Assembly (NCBI RefSeq): GCF_000240165.1
Contig: NC_017586.1
Span: 5,345,228 to 5,409,227 of the forward strand
Reading direction: 5' to 3'
Source: Streptantibioticus cattleyicolor NRRL 8057 = DSM 46488
GTDB taxonomy: Bacteria; Actinomycetota; Actinomycetes; Streptomycetales; Streptomycetaceae
Length of the DNA stretch: 64,000 nt
Shown: positions 15,625 to 29,147 of the stretch, one piece after another
Numbering within the stretch: the stretch's first letter is position 1
How the letters are laid out: each line of letters opens with the position of its first letter
The notes under the pieces: generated by a model
Told to the model about the DNA's origin: nothing
Database searches by the model: none
What the model saw: only the letters and a program-made list of their open reading frames with translations
Position numbers and translations under genes: made by a program

Positions 15625-16986
15625 GTGTCCCATACCCGCAACCCCGGCGGTCCCGCGGGTGCCGCCGCCGGCCGCATCGTGATCATCAGCGCGAGCGTCG
15701 GCGCCGGCCACGACGGCGCCGCCGGCCAACTCGCCCGCGGGCTCGCCGCCCACGGTCTCACCGTCGACCGGCACGACTTCCTCGACCTGCTGCCGCTGCG
15801 CCTCGGTCGCGCCGTACGCGGCGGCTACCACCGGCTGCTGACCCACGCCCCCTGGGCCTACCAGCGGATCTACGCCGCCACCGAACGCGACGGCACCGGC
15901 CGCCTCACCGAGGCCGTCCTGCGCACCGCCCGGCGCCGCACCCTCGCCGTCCTGCCGCCGGACACCCGGGCCGTCGTCGCCACCTACCCGCTGGCCGGCC
16001 AGGTACTGGGCGCGCTGCGCCGCACCGGACGGCTGACGGTTCCGGTGCTCACCTACCTCACCGACTTCTCCGTCCACGCGACCTGGGTGGCCGACGGCGT
16101 CGACACGCACCTGGCGGCCCACCCGATACCGGCCGCCCAGGCCGAGGCACACGGCGCCGCCCGGGTCGAGGTGACCGGACCGGTGGTCGACCCGCGGTTC
16201 ACCCGGGCCACCCCGGCCCTGCGCGCCGCCGCCCGCGCCCGGTTCGGGCTGCCCGCCGACGCTCCGCTCGCCCTGCTGGTCGCCGGCTCCTGGGGGGTCG
16301 GCCCGATCGAGCGGGCGGCCACCGAGATCCGGGACCGCGGCGCCGCCGTCCCCGTGGTGGTCTGCGGACGCAACCGGGCGCTCGCCGACCGGCTGCGCGC
16401 CCACGGTGTCCCGTACGCCTTCGGCTGGGTCGACGACATGCCGGCCCTGATGCACGCCGCCGACGTCCTGGTGCAGAACGCGGGCGGGCTCACCTCGCTG
16501 GAAGCCTTCGCCGCCGGTCTGCCGGTCGCCTCCTACGGCTGCATACCCGGCCACGGACGCACCAACGCGGCGGCCCTGGACGCGGCCGGCCTCGCGGTGT
16601 GGATCCGCTCCCCGGACGACCTGCGGCCAGTGCTCGCCGAACTCCTCCACGGTCCGCGCGGGAGGCGCCAACGGGCCGCGGGCCGGGCGCTGTTCACCGG
16701 CGACACCGCGCGGGAGGCCGGTGGACACGGCCGGTTCGCCCGGCGGGCCGCTCCGGTCGCGGGCCCGGTCGGCGCGGTACTGGACGCGGCCACGCGCCCG
16801 GTCCTCGCCCCCGTCCCGGCGTCCGCCGCAACGCGCCCGGTGCGGGCCGCCCGGCGCCGCCCGCAGACGCGTACCGCGCTCGCCCTGGCCGCCGTCCTCG
16901 CCGCCGCCGTGCTGGCCGGGCCGGAGGCCGCCGAGACAACCGTGGCCAGAAGCGGGTTCCATCTGCTGTACGCGTTCGTACGCTGA
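15625..16986 (+). CDS. MGDG-synthase/MurG-like glycosyltransferase with C-terminal membrane segment
   Basis: GT28-type glycosyltransferase, about 453 residues. The N-terminal domain starts IIISASVGAGHDGAAGQLAR-like, the GxGHxxAA motif of monogalactosyldiacylglycerol synthases. The C-terminal donor domain has LLVAGSWGVGP, VVVCGRNRALADRL, MLMHAADVLVQNAGGLTS-type and GCIPGHGRTNA segments that bind a nucleotide sugar. Unusually, a basic linker and a hydrophobic stretch (LALAAVLAAAVLAG) are added at the C-terminus. GTG 15625 follows GGAGG by 11 nt. Likely role: glycosylating a membrane lipid or polyprenol; the deacetylase downstream supports an envelope function. Confidence 0.8.
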   Translation: MSHTRNPGGPAGAAAGRIVIISASVGAGHDGAAGQLARGLAAHGLTVDRHDFLDLLPLRLGRAVRGGYHRLLTHAPWAYQRIYAATERDGTGRLTEAVLRTARRRTLAVLPPDTRAVVATYPLAGQVLGALRRTGRLTVPVLTYLTDFSVHATWVADGVDTHLAAHPIPAAQAEAHGAARVEVTGPVVDPRFTRATPALRAAARARFGLPADAPLALLVAGSWGVGPIERAATEIRDRGAAVPVVVCGRNRALADRLRAHGVPYAFGWVDDMPALMHAADVLVQNAGGLTSLEAFAAGLPVASYGCIPGHGRTNAAALDAAGLAVWIRSPDDLRPVLAELLHGPRGRRQRAAGRALFTGDTAREAGGHGRFARRAAPVAGPVGAVLDAATRPVLAPVPASAATRPVRAARRRPQTRTALALAAVLAAAVLAGPEAAETTVARSGFHLLYAFVR

Positions 16987-17051
16987 GGTGCCACGGCACC
17001 GAGCCCGAGGTGCCGCCGCCACGGTAACCCCACCCCGCGAGGAAGAACCGC

Positions 17052-17843
17052 ATGTCCCGCTCCCCCCTCGTCCCGCTCGCCAAGGCCGGGCTGGCGGCGC
17101 TGCCGGTGCTGGCCGCCGCGCACGCCGCGCCCGTCGTCTCCACGTTCGGCCCGCTGCGCAACCGCTGGATGCCCCGGCTGTCCGGCCACGGCCGCCCCGA
17201 CCACGTGGCGCTCACCTTCGACGACGGCCCCGATCCGCTCTCCACCCCGCTCTTCCTGCGTGCTCTGGAGGGCCTCGGGGTGAAGGCCACCTTCTTCGTC
17301 CTCGGGTCGATGGCCCGCCGGTCTCCCGGGCTGCTGCGGGAGATGGCCGCGGCCGGCCACGAGATAGGCGTCCACGGCTGGCACCATCGTCCGCTGCTGC
17401 TGCGCGGCCCGCGCGCCACCCACGACGACTTCGCCCGCGCCCGCGACGAGGTCGCCGCCATCACCGGCGAGCGCCCCTCGCTCTTCCGGCCGCCGTACGG
17501 GGTGATGTCCGCCGCCGCCCACCTCGCCGCCCGCCGCCTCGGCCTCACCCCGGTGCTGTGGACGGCGTGGGGCGAGGACTGGACGCGCCGGGCCACAGCG
17601 CACTCGGTGTACCGGACCGTCGCCGCCGATCTGCGCGGCGGGGCGACGGTCCTGCTGCACGACTCCGACTGCACCTCGGCGCCGGGGGCGTGGCGCTCCG
17701 CGCTGGGCGCGCTGCCGATGCTGCTGGACACCTGTGTCCGGCGCGGCCTGGAGGTCGGCCCGCTGCGGGAACACGGGCAGCCGTGGGCCGAGCACGCCTG
17801 CGCCCTCCGCCGCCGGCCCGCGCTCCGTAACCTGGCGGTGTGA
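17052..17843 (+). CDS. Polysaccharide deacetylase (CE4/NodB)
   Basis: A 263-residue carbohydrate esterase. NodB motifs: LTFDDGPDPLST (catalytic Asp and metal Asp), GVHGWHHR (metal-binding His pair, H-x3-H form), FRPPYGVMS and a late LHDSD (catalytic His). The N-terminus has a hydrophobic signal or anchor segment. It removes N-acetyl groups from chitin-, peptidoglycan- or GlcN-type polymers. It lies 65 bp after the glycosyltransferase and its stop overlaps the next gene's start by 4 bp. Confidence 0.88.
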   Translation: MSRSPLVPLAKAGLAALPVLAAAHAAPVVSTFGPLRNRWMPRLSGHGRPDHVALTFDDGPDPLSTPLFLRALEGLGVKATFFVLGSMARRSPGLLREMAAAGHEIGVHGWHHRPLLLRGPRATHDDFARARDEVAAITGERPSLFRPPYGVMSAAAHLAARRLGLTPVLWTAWGEDWTRRATAHSVYRTVAADLRGGATVLLHDSDCTSAPGAWRSALGALPMLLDTCVRRGLEVGPLREHGQPWAEHACALRRRPALRNLAV

Positions 17844-18490
17844 CCGACGAGCTCTTCCCCCGGCCACGCGCCGAGATCGCCCCGGGCGCGGTGCACGTCC
17901 CCGGCTGGCTCGGTCCGGACGAGCAGCGGCGGTTGCTGGCGGACTGCCGCGCCTGGGCGAGGCCCCCGGCCGGGCTGCGTACCGTCACCATGCCGAACGG
18001 CGGCCGGATGTCGGTGCGTTCGGTCTGCCTGGGCTGGCACTGGTACCCCTACGGCTACGCCCGCACCGTGGTTGACGGCGACGGGGCGCCGGTCAAACCG
18101 TTCCCCGCACCCCTCGGCGACCTGGCCCGGCGCGCGGTGACCGAGGCGTACGGGGAACCGTGCGCCGAGCCGTACGACATCGCGCTGGTCAACTTCTACG
18201 GCGAGGGCGCGGCGATGGGGATGCACCGGGACGCCGACGAACGGTCCGCCGCCCCGGTGGTCTCCCTCAGCCTGGGCGACGCCTGCGTCTTCCGGTTCGG
18301 CAACCCCGGCACCCGTACCCGGCCGTGGACCGACGTCGAGCTGCGCAGCGGCGACCTGTTCGTCTTCGGCGGCCCCTCCCGCCTCGCCTACCACGGCGTC
18401 CCGCGCACCCGCCCGGGCACGGCCCCGCCCGCGCTGGGGCTGACCGGCCGGCTCAACATCACGCTGCGGGTCAGCGGCCTGCCGGGGTGA
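17840..18490 (+). CDS. AlkB-like 2-oxoglutarate/Fe(II) dioxygenase
   Basis: A 216-residue oxidative demethylase of DNA or RNA alkyl lesions. Visible are the NFYGEGAAMGMHRDADE segment with the HxD iron ligands, VSLSLGDACVFRFG, the second iron His in RLAYHGVPRTRPG, and the RLNITLRV ending containing the two arginines that bind 2-oxoglutarate. The GTG start overlaps the deacetylase stop (GTGA), so translation is coupled although the functions look unrelated. Confidence 0.88.
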   Translation: MTDELFPRPRAEIAPGAVHVPGWLGPDEQRRLLADCRAWARPPAGLRTVTMPNGGRMSVRSVCLGWHWYPYGYARTVVDGDGAPVKPFPAPLGDLARRAVTEAYGEPCAEPYDIALVNFYGEGAAMGMHRDADERSAAPVVSLSLGDACVFRFGNPGTRTRPWTDVELRSGDLFVFGGPSRLAYHGVPRTRPGTAPPALGLTGRLNITLRVSGLPG

Positions 18491-18547
18491 CCGGGCCCCA
18501 CCCGGCGGAACACCACATTCCGCCCGCCGCGCCCGTCCGACCTGTGA

Positions 18548-20295
<1,748 letters not shown>

Positions 20296-20301
20296 GCCCT
20301 C

Positions 20302-20337
20302 GCGGGGCGGGCCGTCCGAGGGTGGCGCCCGCCCCGC
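20302..20337. terminator. Bidirectional hairpin terminator
   Basis: Perfect 11-bp stem GCGGGGCGGGC/GCCCGCCCCGC with a 14-nt loop between the convergent MBL-fold and DUF2264 genes. Confidence 0.6.
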
Positions 20338-20341
20338 CGCG

Positions 20342-22222
20342 TCATACCCGGAGCCGACTGCCGTCGGCGAAGGCCACCGTCACCTCCCCGCCGGAGACTC
20401 CCACGCGGGTGCCCCGGGCCGCTGCCGCCGTCCCGGCCTCGTCCACGGGTTCGCCGGTGAGCCGTACCAGGGTGACGTGGACGCTGTGCCCGCCGGGGTG
20501 GCGTCCGGTGGCCAGCCAGGGGGTCGCGGAACAGGGGCCGACGGCGTTGGCGTCGGTGTGCCGTACCACCCCGGCGCCGTCCCACCCGTACACGCCGACG
20601 ACCACGCTGGTCAGCCCGTCGGCACGGCGCACCAGCGCCCAGCGGTCGCCGTGGACGGCGGCGGGCGGCCGGTCACCGGCGACCGCGTGGCCGCCCTCGC
20701 GCACCGTCACCCCGGCCGGCGCCCGCACCCGGTGCACCCGCACCTCCCAACCCCCGTGCACCACCGAGGTGGTGGCGACGGGGTAGTCGGCCGCGTCCCC
20801 GGGCAGCCGTGCCGCGTACCAGGACGAGGCCCGGCGGCCGCGCACCGCCAGCGGACGCACCACGGTGCGCCGGGAGGGCGTGCCGTCGGCGGCCACCAGC
20901 GCGATGTGCCCGTCGAGACGGTGACGCCAGGCGTGTTCGGCGCTCTCCGGCGCGGTGGAGGTGGAGTAGGCCAGCTTGGCGTAGTGCGGATCGTCGGTGG
21001 CCGCCTCGGGCCGGGCCGGGTCGTTGTGGTCGCTGCCGTGGTTGAGCAGGCGCACGATGCCGTCGGCACGGGTGGCGTGCAGCAGCCACCCCGGCACCGG
21101 CAACGCGGTGACGCGGTCGCCCGATTCGACCGGCAACGGCGACTCCGGCGCCGTCCACACCGGGTCCTCCGGCGGCAGCAGCAGCCCCAGGAACGCCTTG
21201 CCCGCCCAGTACGGCGAGGCCGGTCCCGAGTACGACTGGGTCACCGGTGGGAACGGCCGGTACCACCCCGGCGTCAGCAACCCGCGCCCGTCCGGCACCC
21301 CGCGCGCCCAGAAGTGCCGCACCGCCCCCGAGGCCAGCCGCCGGGTGCGCCCCGGCGGCAACGGCGTCGCCCCGGCCAGCGCGCCCAGCCACACCGGGGC
21401 GACCGCCGCGAACCGGTAGGCCAGCGACCGCCCCTGGTGCACCGGCGCCCCGTCCGCCCCGAAGAAGTGCTGGTAGTCGTCGAGGAACCGGCGCAGCCGC
21501 GACCGGTACGCCGCCACCCGCCCCGCATCCGCGCGCGGCCCCGCGATCCGCGCCCACAACAGCGGGTACAGATGCATCGCCCACGCCGCGTAGTGGTCGA
21601 AGTTGCGGCCGTCCCCGTCGGTGTACCAGCCGTCGCCCAGGTACCAGTCCTCGACGCGGTCCAGCCCCGCCTCGATCTCCGCCCGCCGGTGCGGCCCGCC
21701 CACCGAGGCCAGGAACTCCTCGCCGACCACCTGGAACAGGCGCCAGTTGTTGTCGTGCGTCCGGTTGCCGACGAAACCGGCGAGCCAGTCGGTGACGCGC
21801 TGCCGGACGGCGTCGTCGAGCCGGTCCCACAGCCACGGACGGGTCTCGTGGAGCCCGACGGCGATCGAGGCGGCCTCCACCATCGGCTGCGAGCGTGCCG
21901 TCAGCGGCGGCCACCGCTCACCGCCCGCCGGATCGGTCCCGGCGGCCAGCCCCCTCGCGTACCGTTCGAGCAGCGCCGGCTCCACGGCGCCGCGTGCCCC
22001 GGCGATCCGGAACGAGGCCAGCAGGAACGACCGGGCGAACCCCTCCAGCCCGTCCGAGAGCGCCCCCGAGACGCTCGGCCGCCCCGGCAGCCGGTACTGG
22101 GCGAACCCCGGCGACGCGTACGGCACCAGCGCCGCCAGCAACCGGTCGGCCAACGCCTCCCAGTGCGCCCTCGTCCACCCCGTGAACGGCGACCGCTGCC
22201 GGTCCTCCTCGGGCCACGCCAC
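20342..22222 (-). CDS. DUF2264 protein, probable glycan-processing alpha/alpha-barrel enzyme
   Basis: A 626-residue cytoplasmic protein matching DUF2264. Key stretches are GFARSFLLASFRIAG, HDNNWRLFQVVGEEFLASVG, GWYTDGDGRNFDHYAAWAMH and SYSGPASPYWAGKAFLGLLL, an (alpha/alpha) toroid layout followed by a beta-sandwich, as in heparinase/lyase-like proteins. Some family members act on pectic or uronic-acid glycans. The upstream LacI-type operator fits sugar-controlled expression. GTG 22222 has GGGAGGGAG upstream. No transporter is adjacent. Confidence 0.82.
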   Translation of the reverse strand: MAWPEEDRQRSPFTGWTRAHWEALADRLLAALVPYASPGFAQYRLPGRPSVSGALSDGLEGFARSFLLASFRIAGARGAVEPALLERYARGLAAGTDPAGGERWPPLTARSQPMVEAASIAVGLHETRPWLWDRLDDAVRQRVTDWLAGFVGNRTHDNNWRLFQVVGEEFLASVGGPHRRAEIEAGLDRVEDWYLGDGWYTDGDGRNFDHYAAWAMHLYPLLWARIAGPRADAGRVAAYRSRLRRFLDDYQHFFGADGAPVHQGRSLAYRFAAVAPVWLGALAGATPLPPGRTRRLASGAVRHFWARGVPDGRGLLTPGWYRPFPPVTQSYSGPASPYWAGKAFLGLLLPPEDPVWTAPESPLPVESGDRVTALPVPGWLLHATRADGIVRLLNHGSDHNDPARPEAATDDPHYAKLAYSTSTAPESAEHAWRHRLDGHIALVAADGTPSRRTVVRPLAVRGRRASSWYAARLPGDAADYPVATTSVVHGGWEVRVHRVRAPAGVTVREGGHAVAGDRPPAAVHGDRWALVRRADGLTSVVVGVYGWDGAGVVRHTDANAVGPCSATPWLATGRHPGGHSVHVTLVRLTGEPVDEAGTAAAARGTRVGVSGGEVTVAFADGSRLRV

Positions 22223-22246
22223 AGCGCGCTCCCTCCCGTCCTGGAC

Positions 22247-22260
22247 GGAAAGCGCTTACC
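22247..22260 (-). promoter_or_regulatory. LacI-family-type operator upstream of DUF2264 gene
   Basis: GGAAAGCGCTTACC contains the perfect core AAGCGCTT (22250-22257), the classic LacI/PurR-family half-site pair centred on CG, 25 bp upstream of the start codon. No LacI gene lies in the window, so the cognate repressor would act from elsewhere. Confidence 0.55.
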
Positions 22261-22438
22261 GCCCGCGCGCGCCAGTCTCACGCACGCCGGTGTCCGGGGC
22301 AAGCACGGGGACGGGGGAGGGGCGGCGCGCCGGTGTGGTGGTGTCCGGGAGGTCGTGCCCCGGACGCGTCCACCCGGATGCGGGGCCGGGGCGCGCTCGC
22401 CTCTGGGCGCGGCACAACCACCGGTCGCGGCGGCCCTC

Positions 22439-22467
22439 TTCACGGCCCGGCGGACGCGTGGCATGCT
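22439..22467 (+). promoter_or_regulatory. Probable promoter of the leader peptide transcript
   Basis: TTCACG (22439-22444), a 17-bp spacer and CATGCT (22462-22467) resemble -35 and -10 boxes. The GTG of the leader peptide follows the -10 by 6 nt with no ribosome site, so the transcript may be leaderless. Confidence 0.5.
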
Positions 22468-22473
22468 CACCGC

Positions 22474-22548
22474 GTGGCGGACACGCTGTGGCACCGGCTT
22501 CACATCGACCTGTCGCGGGTCGCCGCGGCCCTGTGTCGGGCCGGGTGA
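22474..22548 (+). CDS. Short leader peptide (sulfur-type) upstream of methanethiol oxidase
   Basis: A 24-residue ORF encodes VADTLWHRLHIDLSRVAAALCRAG. The motif (R/H)xHIDLxRVAxALC with a Cys near the end is the hallmark of putative leader peptides found upstream of sulfur-assimilation genes in Streptomyces. It ends 43 bp before the methanethiol oxidase start, on the same strand. Such peptides are thought to sense cysteine supply through the late Cys codon by ribosome stalling or attenuation. No clear terminator/antiterminator pair is visible in the short gap, so the exact mechanism is open. Confidence 0.72.
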   Translation: MADTLWHRLHIDLSRVAAALCRAG

Positions 22549-22591
22549 CAGCGAACGGCAGTGACCACCCCGACGTCCCGAGGAGTCCGTC

Positions 22592-24016
22592 ATGACCGCC
22601 GCACCGCACGACCACGCCGGCCGGCCCGCCCCCGACCCCACCCTCTACCGCACCCCGGCCGACGCCATCGCCGCGCCCGCCGAGACGCTCGCCTACGTCG
22701 TCGGCTTCGACCCGGCGGCCCAACGGCCCGACGCGTTGTTCACACTGGACACCGACCCCAGCTCACCGTCCTACGGGCGCGTGCTCCACCGCGCCGAACT
22801 CGGCACCCTGGGCGACGAGTTGCACCACTTCGGCTGGAACGCCTGCTCCAGCGCGCTCTCCCACACCGGCCACCACCACCCCGAACGCCGCTACCTGCTC
22901 CTGCCCGGCCTGCGCTCCTCCCGGATCCACGTCTTCGACACCGCCCCCGACCCCGTCCGGCCGCGTCCGGTCAAGGTCGTGGAGGCGGCCGAACTGGCCG
23001 CGAAGGCCGGCTACTCCCGCCCGCACACCCTGCACTGCGGCCCGCACGGCGTCTACCTCTCCTGCCTGGGCGGCGCCGGTGCCGACGGACCCGGCGGGGT
23101 CGCCCTGCTCGACCACGAGACCTTCGAGGTGCGGCGCCCCTGGGAGAGCGAACGCGGCCCGCAGCACCTCGCCTACGACATCTGGTGGCACCTGACCGCC
23201 GGGGTGGCCGTCACCAGCGAGTGGGGCACCCCCTCCATGGTGGAGAACGGCGTCGACCCCGAACTCCTGCTCGCCCGCCGGTACGGCCACGCCCTGCACT
23301 TCTGGGACCTCGACACCGGCCGCCATCTGCAACGCGTCGACCTCGGCGACCGGCACCAGATGGTCCTGGAACTGCGCCCCGCCCACGACCCCGGCCACAC
23401 CTGGGGGTTCGTCGGCGTCGTGGTCGACGTCGAGGACCTGTCCGCCTCGGTGTGGCTGTGGTACCGCGACGGCGACCGGTTCGCCGTCCGCAAGGTCGTC
23501 ACCCTCCCCGCCGAACCCGCCGACCCCGCCCTCCTCCCGCCCGTGCTGCGCCCGTTCGGCGCCGTCCCGCCGCTCGTCACCGACATCAACCTCTCGGTGG
23601 ACGACCGCCGGCTGTACGTCTCCGCGTGGGGCACCGGCGAACTCATCCAGTACGACGTCAGCGACCCGCACCACCCGCGCCGCCTCGGCTCGGTGCGCCT
23701 GGGCGGCATCACCGGACGCCACCCCCACCCCTCCGCGCCCGCCACCGGGCTCACCGGCGGACCGCAGATGGTCGAGGTGAGCCGGGACGGCCGCCGCGTC
23801 TACCTGACCAACTCCCTCTACCGTGCCTGGGACGACCAGTTCTACCCCGACGGCATCGACCCGTGGCTGGTCAAGCTGGACACCGACCCGGACCGCGGCG
23901 GCCTCACCGTGGACCCCGCGTTCTTCCCGCACGGCGCCGACTTCGCCGGGCTCCGCGTCCACCAGACCCGGCTCGCCGGCGGCGACGCCTCCTCGGACTC
24001 CTACTGCTTCCGGTGA
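22592..24016 (+). CDS. Methanethiol oxidase / selenium-binding protein SBP56 family
   Basis: A 474-residue seven-bladed beta-propeller protein of the SELENBP1/SBP56 family; characterised members oxidise methanethiol to formaldehyde, H2O2 and sulfide. Visible family blocks are GDELHHFGWNACSSALSH, SRPHTLHCGPHGVYLSC, SEWGTPSMVENGVDPELL, LVTDINLSVDDRRLYVSAWG and VYLTNSLYRAWDDQFYP, covering the conserved Cys and His metal ligands. GAGGAG lies upstream of the ATG. The leader peptide in front supports a role in organic sulfur use. Confidence 0.92.
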   Translation: MTAAPHDHAGRPAPDPTLYRTPADAIAAPAETLAYVVGFDPAAQRPDALFTLDTDPSSPSYGRVLHRAELGTLGDELHHFGWNACSSALSHTGHHHPERRYLLLPGLRSSRIHVFDTAPDPVRPRPVKVVEAAELAAKAGYSRPHTLHCGPHGVYLSCLGGAGADGPGGVALLDHETFEVRRPWESERGPQHLAYDIWWHLTAGVAVTSEWGTPSMVENGVDPELLLARRYGHALHFWDLDTGRHLQRVDLGDRHQMVLELRPAHDPGHTWGFVGVVVDVEDLSASVWLWYRDGDRFAVRKVVTLPAEPADPALLPPVLRPFGAVPPLVTDINLSVDDRRLYVSAWGTGELIQYDVSDPHHPRRLGSVRLGGITGRHPHPSAPATGLTGGPQMVEVSRDGRRVYLTNSLYRAWDDQFYPDGIDPWLVKLDTDPDRGGLTVDPAFFPHGADFAGLRVHQTRLAGGDASSDSYCFR

Positions 24017-24080
24017 CGCCTCCCACGCCGGGGAAGGCCGGCCGCCCCGCCACGGGTGCCGGCCCGCCGCCCCGGCTCCG

Positions 24081-24982
24081 TCACGACACGATGTCCTTGG
24101 CCCGGAAGCCACGTATCGCCAGCGCGACGAAGACCACCGCGAACGACAGCGACACCGAGGCGCCCTTGACCATCCCCGTCCACTCCGCGCCGGGCTGGAG
24201 GAGATCGGCCCAGGCGTACTGCCAGTGGGTGGGCAGGAATTGGCGCAGCGAGCCCAGCGCGGTGATCGCGTCCAGGATGCCGGAGAGGATCGCGGTGCCC
24301 ACCGCGCCGCCCACCGCGCCGAGCGGGGCGTCGGTGACCGTGGAGAGCCAGAACGCCACCCCGGCGACGGCGAGCTGGCTGACGAACGCGTAGACCGCGG
24401 CCACCAGCAACCGCCCGGCGGCCGTACCCGCGCCGAGCTCTCCGCCGGCCGGCAACCGCAGGTCGGACCAGCCGTACGCGGCCGTGCCCACCGCCAGCGC
24501 CACCAACGGCAGCACCACCACCGCGACCGCGCTGAACACCAGCGCCACCAGCCCCTTGCTCGCCAGCAGCCGCCCGCGCGGCACCGGCGCCGCCAGCAGG
24601 TACCGCAGCGACGACCAGCCCGCCTCCGCCGCCACCGTGTCGCCGAAGAAGAGCGCCACCGGCACGGTCAGCAGAAAGCCGCTGGAGACGAAGAGCACCG
24701 CGAAGGCGAAGTTGGGGCCGGAGGAGGTGGCCACCGCGATCAGCGAGGGCACGTTGCCGCGCCCGGAGGGCGTGCCCCCGATGGCGAACGCCGCCCACAC
24801 CACCACCGGCAGCAGCACCATCACCGCCGCGGTCACCATCGTCCGCCGCCGCAGCAACTGGCGTACCGCCTCCACCCGGAACGGCAGCGTGCGCCCCGCC
24901 CGGTAGCCCACGGCGCCGGCCGCCCCCCGCTCCGTGGCCGCGGACCCCGACTCCGGCGTGCCCGGCGCGACCGTGGATCCGC

Positions 24983-24986
<4 letters not shown>
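24081..24986 (-). CDS. ABC-2-type transporter permease
   Basis: A 301-residue membrane protein with six predicted helices after a polar N-terminus of about 40 residues (for example VTAAVMVLLPVVVWAAFAIG and AVLFVSSGFLLTVPVALFFG). The segment EAGWSSLRYLLAAPVPRGRLLASK is typical of ABC-2 permeases. The GTG start overlaps the stop of the hydrolase-ATPase fusion gene (GTGA), so the two are coupled and probably form one exporter. The exported substrate is unknown. Confidence 0.85.
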
Positions 24987-27895
<2,909 letters not shown>

Positions 27896-28156
27896 GGGGC
27901 CGTCCTCGGTTCGTCGGGTCCGGAGTGTCCTGAGGCGGGCACCTCTTCGCACACCAGTGCGCCTGTCGACGATCACGCCAACGTTCCCGGTCCGGCCCCC
28001 GTTCCCGGACGCGCCCACAGGACGCCGTTTTCACCCGGACGAGGGGGTCGGGCATCCGATGTTGACGCGCCTCCCGGCCGCACGGCCACCTCCCCCGCGC
28101 CACCTCGCCTGTACCGTCGTCACCACCACCCGGCCCGCCTACCGACCTGGAACCCC

Positions 28157-29137
28157 ATGAGCCTGGCACGACTGGCAACCGTCCCGCCCACCGGCCGATT
28201 CGGCCTCGGCCTGGCCGCTGTCGGGCGCCCCGGCTACATCAACCTCGACCGCGACGCCGACCTGCCCGCCGACCGTTCCGTGCCCGCCATGCGCGAACGC
28301 GCCCACCAACTGCTGGACGCCGCCTACGCGCAGGGCATCCGCTACGTCGACGTCGCCCGCTCCTACGGCCGCGCCGAGGAGTTCCTCGCCGACTGGCTGG
28401 CCGACCGCCCCCACGCCCACGACGTGGTGATCGGCAGCAAATGGGGCTACACCTACACCGCCGACTGGCGCACCGACGCCGAGGTGCACGAGGTCAAGGA
28501 CCACACCACCGCCACCTACGACCGCCAACTCCCCGAAACCCGCGCCCTCCTCGGCGACCGCCTCGACCTCTACCAGGTCCACTCGGTGACCCCCGACAGC
28601 CCCGCGCTCACCGACCGGGCGCTGCACGAACGGCTCGCCGCGCTCGCCGCCGACGGCGTCACCGTCGGCGTCTCCACCAGCGGACCCGCCCAGGCCGAGG
28701 CGATCCGCGCGGCACTCGCGGTCACCGTGGACGGCCGACGGCTCTTCGGCAGCGTCCAGGCCACGTACAACCTGCTGGAACCCTCCGCCGGCGCCGCGCT
28801 CGCCGAAGCGCACGACGCCGGGGTCACCGTCATCGTCAAGGAGGCGATGGCCAACGGCCGGCTGGCCGGACGCGACACCGACGACCCCGGCACGCGGCTG
28901 CTGCGCCGGATCGCCGCCGAGGCCGGGGCCACCTGCGACACCGTGGCCCTCGCGGCGGTCGCGGCCCGGCCGTGGGCGGACGTCGTGCTCTCCGGCGCCG
29001 CCACCGTTCCGCAACTGCGCAGCAACCTCGCGGCGGCCCAGGTGCGCCTGCGACCGGCCTGGCTGCAACAGCTCGCGGCGCTCGCCGAACCGGCCGAGGT
29101 CTACTGGCGGCACCGCTCCGGCCTGCCCTGGCGGTGA
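28157..29137 (+). CDS. Aldo/keto reductase
   Basis: A 326-residue NAD(P)H-dependent TIM-barrel oxidoreductase. Features are GLGLAAVGRPGYIN, the catalytic Asp/Tyr region RYVDVARSYGRAEEFLADWL, the Lys in VIGSKWGYTY, the His in LYQVHSVTPDS, and VVLSGAATVPQLRSNL near the C-terminus for cofactor phosphate binding. No good ribosome site is visible before the ATG. It is divergent from the fusion gene with a 261-bp gap that shows nothing recognisable. Substrate unknown. Confidence 0.87.
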   Translation: MSLARLATVPPTGRFGLGLAAVGRPGYINLDRDADLPADRSVPAMRERAHQLLDAAYAQGIRYVDVARSYGRAEEFLADWLADRPHAHDVVIGSKWGYTYTADWRTDAEVHEVKDHTTATYDRQLPETRALLGDRLDLYQVHSVTPDSPALTDRALHERLAALAADGVTVGVSTSGPAQAEAIRAALAVTVDGRRLFGSVQATYNLLEPSAGAALAEAHDAGVTVIVKEAMANGRLAGRDTDDPGTRLLRRIAAEAGATCDTVALAAVAARPWADVVLSGAATVPQLRSNLAAAQVRLRPAWLQQLAALAEPAEVYWRHRSGLPWR

Positions 29138-29147
29138 CCGGGGCGGA

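Noticed and set aside
20477-22564. 695-residue plus-strand open frame opposite DUF2264
   Set aside because: The antisense frame has Arg/Gly/Val low complexity, while the minus-strand DUF2264 protein is full length and conserved.
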